A stretch of 64,000 nucleotides of DNA from Afipia sp. (GTDB lineage Bacteria > Pseudomonadota > Alphaproteobacteria > Rhizobiales > Xanthobacteraceae). Below are positions 63,519 through 64,000 of this stretch, in pieces (positions within the stretch are counted from its first letter, which is position 1; each line of letters starts with the position of its first letter). The notes below the pieces were generated by a model. It was not told where the DNA came from, made no database searches, and saw only the letters and a program-made list of their open reading frames with translations. The stretch covers positions 806,001 through 870,000 of the forward strand of contig JACQDM010000008.1 in assembly GCA_016201045.1 (NCBI GenBank). Direction: 5' to 3'. The translations under genes were made by a program, and so were the position numbers.

Positions 63519-63607
63519 GACCCGATCGCGACCGAAAAAGCAGACGTCCAAGGCAAGTCCGCCGCCCCGGCGGGACTTTACCGTTTAAGAGCAGGAGCGA
63601 GAGCGGC

Positions 63608-64000
63608 ATGAAGATGTCGAAAGGCCAGACCGGCCGCCGGATTCTGGGTTTTGCCGTGATTGCAAGCATGCTTGCCGCCGCTGGTGCCGCGTTCGCAGGG
63701 ACCGGGCAACCGACGCCTTGGGAATACACCCTTCAGGGCTCCGCCTCGCCGGTGATGGACAACATCATCTGGTTTCACAATTTTCTGCTCTGGCTGATCA
63801 CTGCAATCACGCTGTTCGTTCTGCTCCTCCTGATCATCGTCGCGGTGAAGTTCAACGCGAAATCCAATCCCGTTCCGTCGAAGACCACGCACAACACGCT
63901 GATCGAAGTGGCTTGGACGATCATCCCCGTCCTCATCCTCGTCGGCATCGCGGTTCCCTCGTTCCGCCTGCTATTCCAAGAGCTTGAAATTCCGAAGGCC
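63608..64000 (+). CDS. coxB: Cytochrome c oxidase subunit II, 5' part
   Basis: The gene runs off the right edge after 131 codons. The N-terminus has a signal or anchor segment (ILGFAVIASMLAAAGAAFAG). The mature start PTPWEYTLQGSASPVMDNII is typical of subunit II. Two membrane helices follow (FLLWLITAITLFVLLLLIIV and TLIEVAWTIIPVLILVGIAV). The CuA-binding domain lies beyond the window. Subunit II accepts electrons from cytochrome c in aa3-type oxidases. Confidence 0.95.
   Translation, partial: MKMSKGQTGRRILGFAVIASMLAAAGAAFAGTGQPTPWEYTLQGSASPVMDNIIWFHNFLLWLITAITLFVLLLLIIVAVKFNAKSNPVPSKTTHNTLIEVAWTIIPVLILVGIAVPSFRLLFQELEIPKA

Overview
The window is a piece of an alphaproteobacterial chromosome. 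It most likely comes from Hyphomicrobiales, in or near the Bradyrhizobium/Rhodopseudomonas/Afipia group. The evidence is a GcrA cell-cycle regulator, a SAM-II riboswitch before metZ, a class I lysyl-tRNA synthetase, the long alphaproteobacterial dCTP deaminase, an IalB-type protein, an OpgC homologue, a PodJ-like SEL1 protein and high-GC coding sequence. No phage, insertion sequence, CRISPR array or plasmid gene was seen. Family placement is inferred from gene content only.

Layout. 1-6.3 kb: phosphate regulon (phoR 3' end, Pho box, pstS, stem-loop, pstCAB, phoU, phoB, terminator). 6.3-10.6 kb: gcrA, a 530-base non-coding stretch dense in GANTC sites, argD-argF, hslO. 10.6-14 kb: apaG, then a translationally coupled opgC plus two SGNH-hydrolase-like genes. 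14-16.6 kb: metZ, broken by one in-frame amber codon, behind a SAM-II riboswitch with two mutually exclusive hairpins; dcd diverges from it. 16.7-23 kb: MATE exporter, an ogt-araC-VOC-SRPBCC run, tRNA-Gly(CCC), a panE-like reductase and an MFS carrier. 23.2-28.3 kb: MBL-fold protein, TPR protein, doxX with an amber codon, ECF sigma, anti-sigma, flavoprotein. 28.5-37 kb: periplasmic ClpP-like protein, SCO1, a GT2 glycosyltransferase, a solute-binding protein, lysS, an S24 regulator, DUF952, pyrD, a small membrane protein. 37.1-43.2 kb: remnant of an ATP-dependent DNA ligase, a TPR-methyltransferase, a double-barrel outer-membrane protein, and the ligase-associated helicase and phosphoesterase (lhr-type and pdeM). 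43.3-49.8 kb: Nramp-related transporter, TIGR02186-TauE pair, PodJ-like protein. 50-56.9 kb: TetR regulator divergent from a fatty-acid beta-oxidation cluster. 56.9-64 kb: GST/MarR divergent pair with twin operators, gshA, PAN-domain protein, lepB-tldD, IalB-like protein, and the start of coxB.

The strongest signals beyond ordinary annotation are regulatory: the SAM-II/terminator switch, the twin palindromic operators at the marR-GST and tetR promoters, and the GANTC cluster beside gcrA. Signs of decay are the two single-amber genes and the DNA-ligase tail, which leaves its partner genes orphaned locally. The best candidate for an undescribed pathway is the opgC-SGNH-SGNH operon. One of its two hydrolase-like proteins appears to lack most of the catalytic residues.
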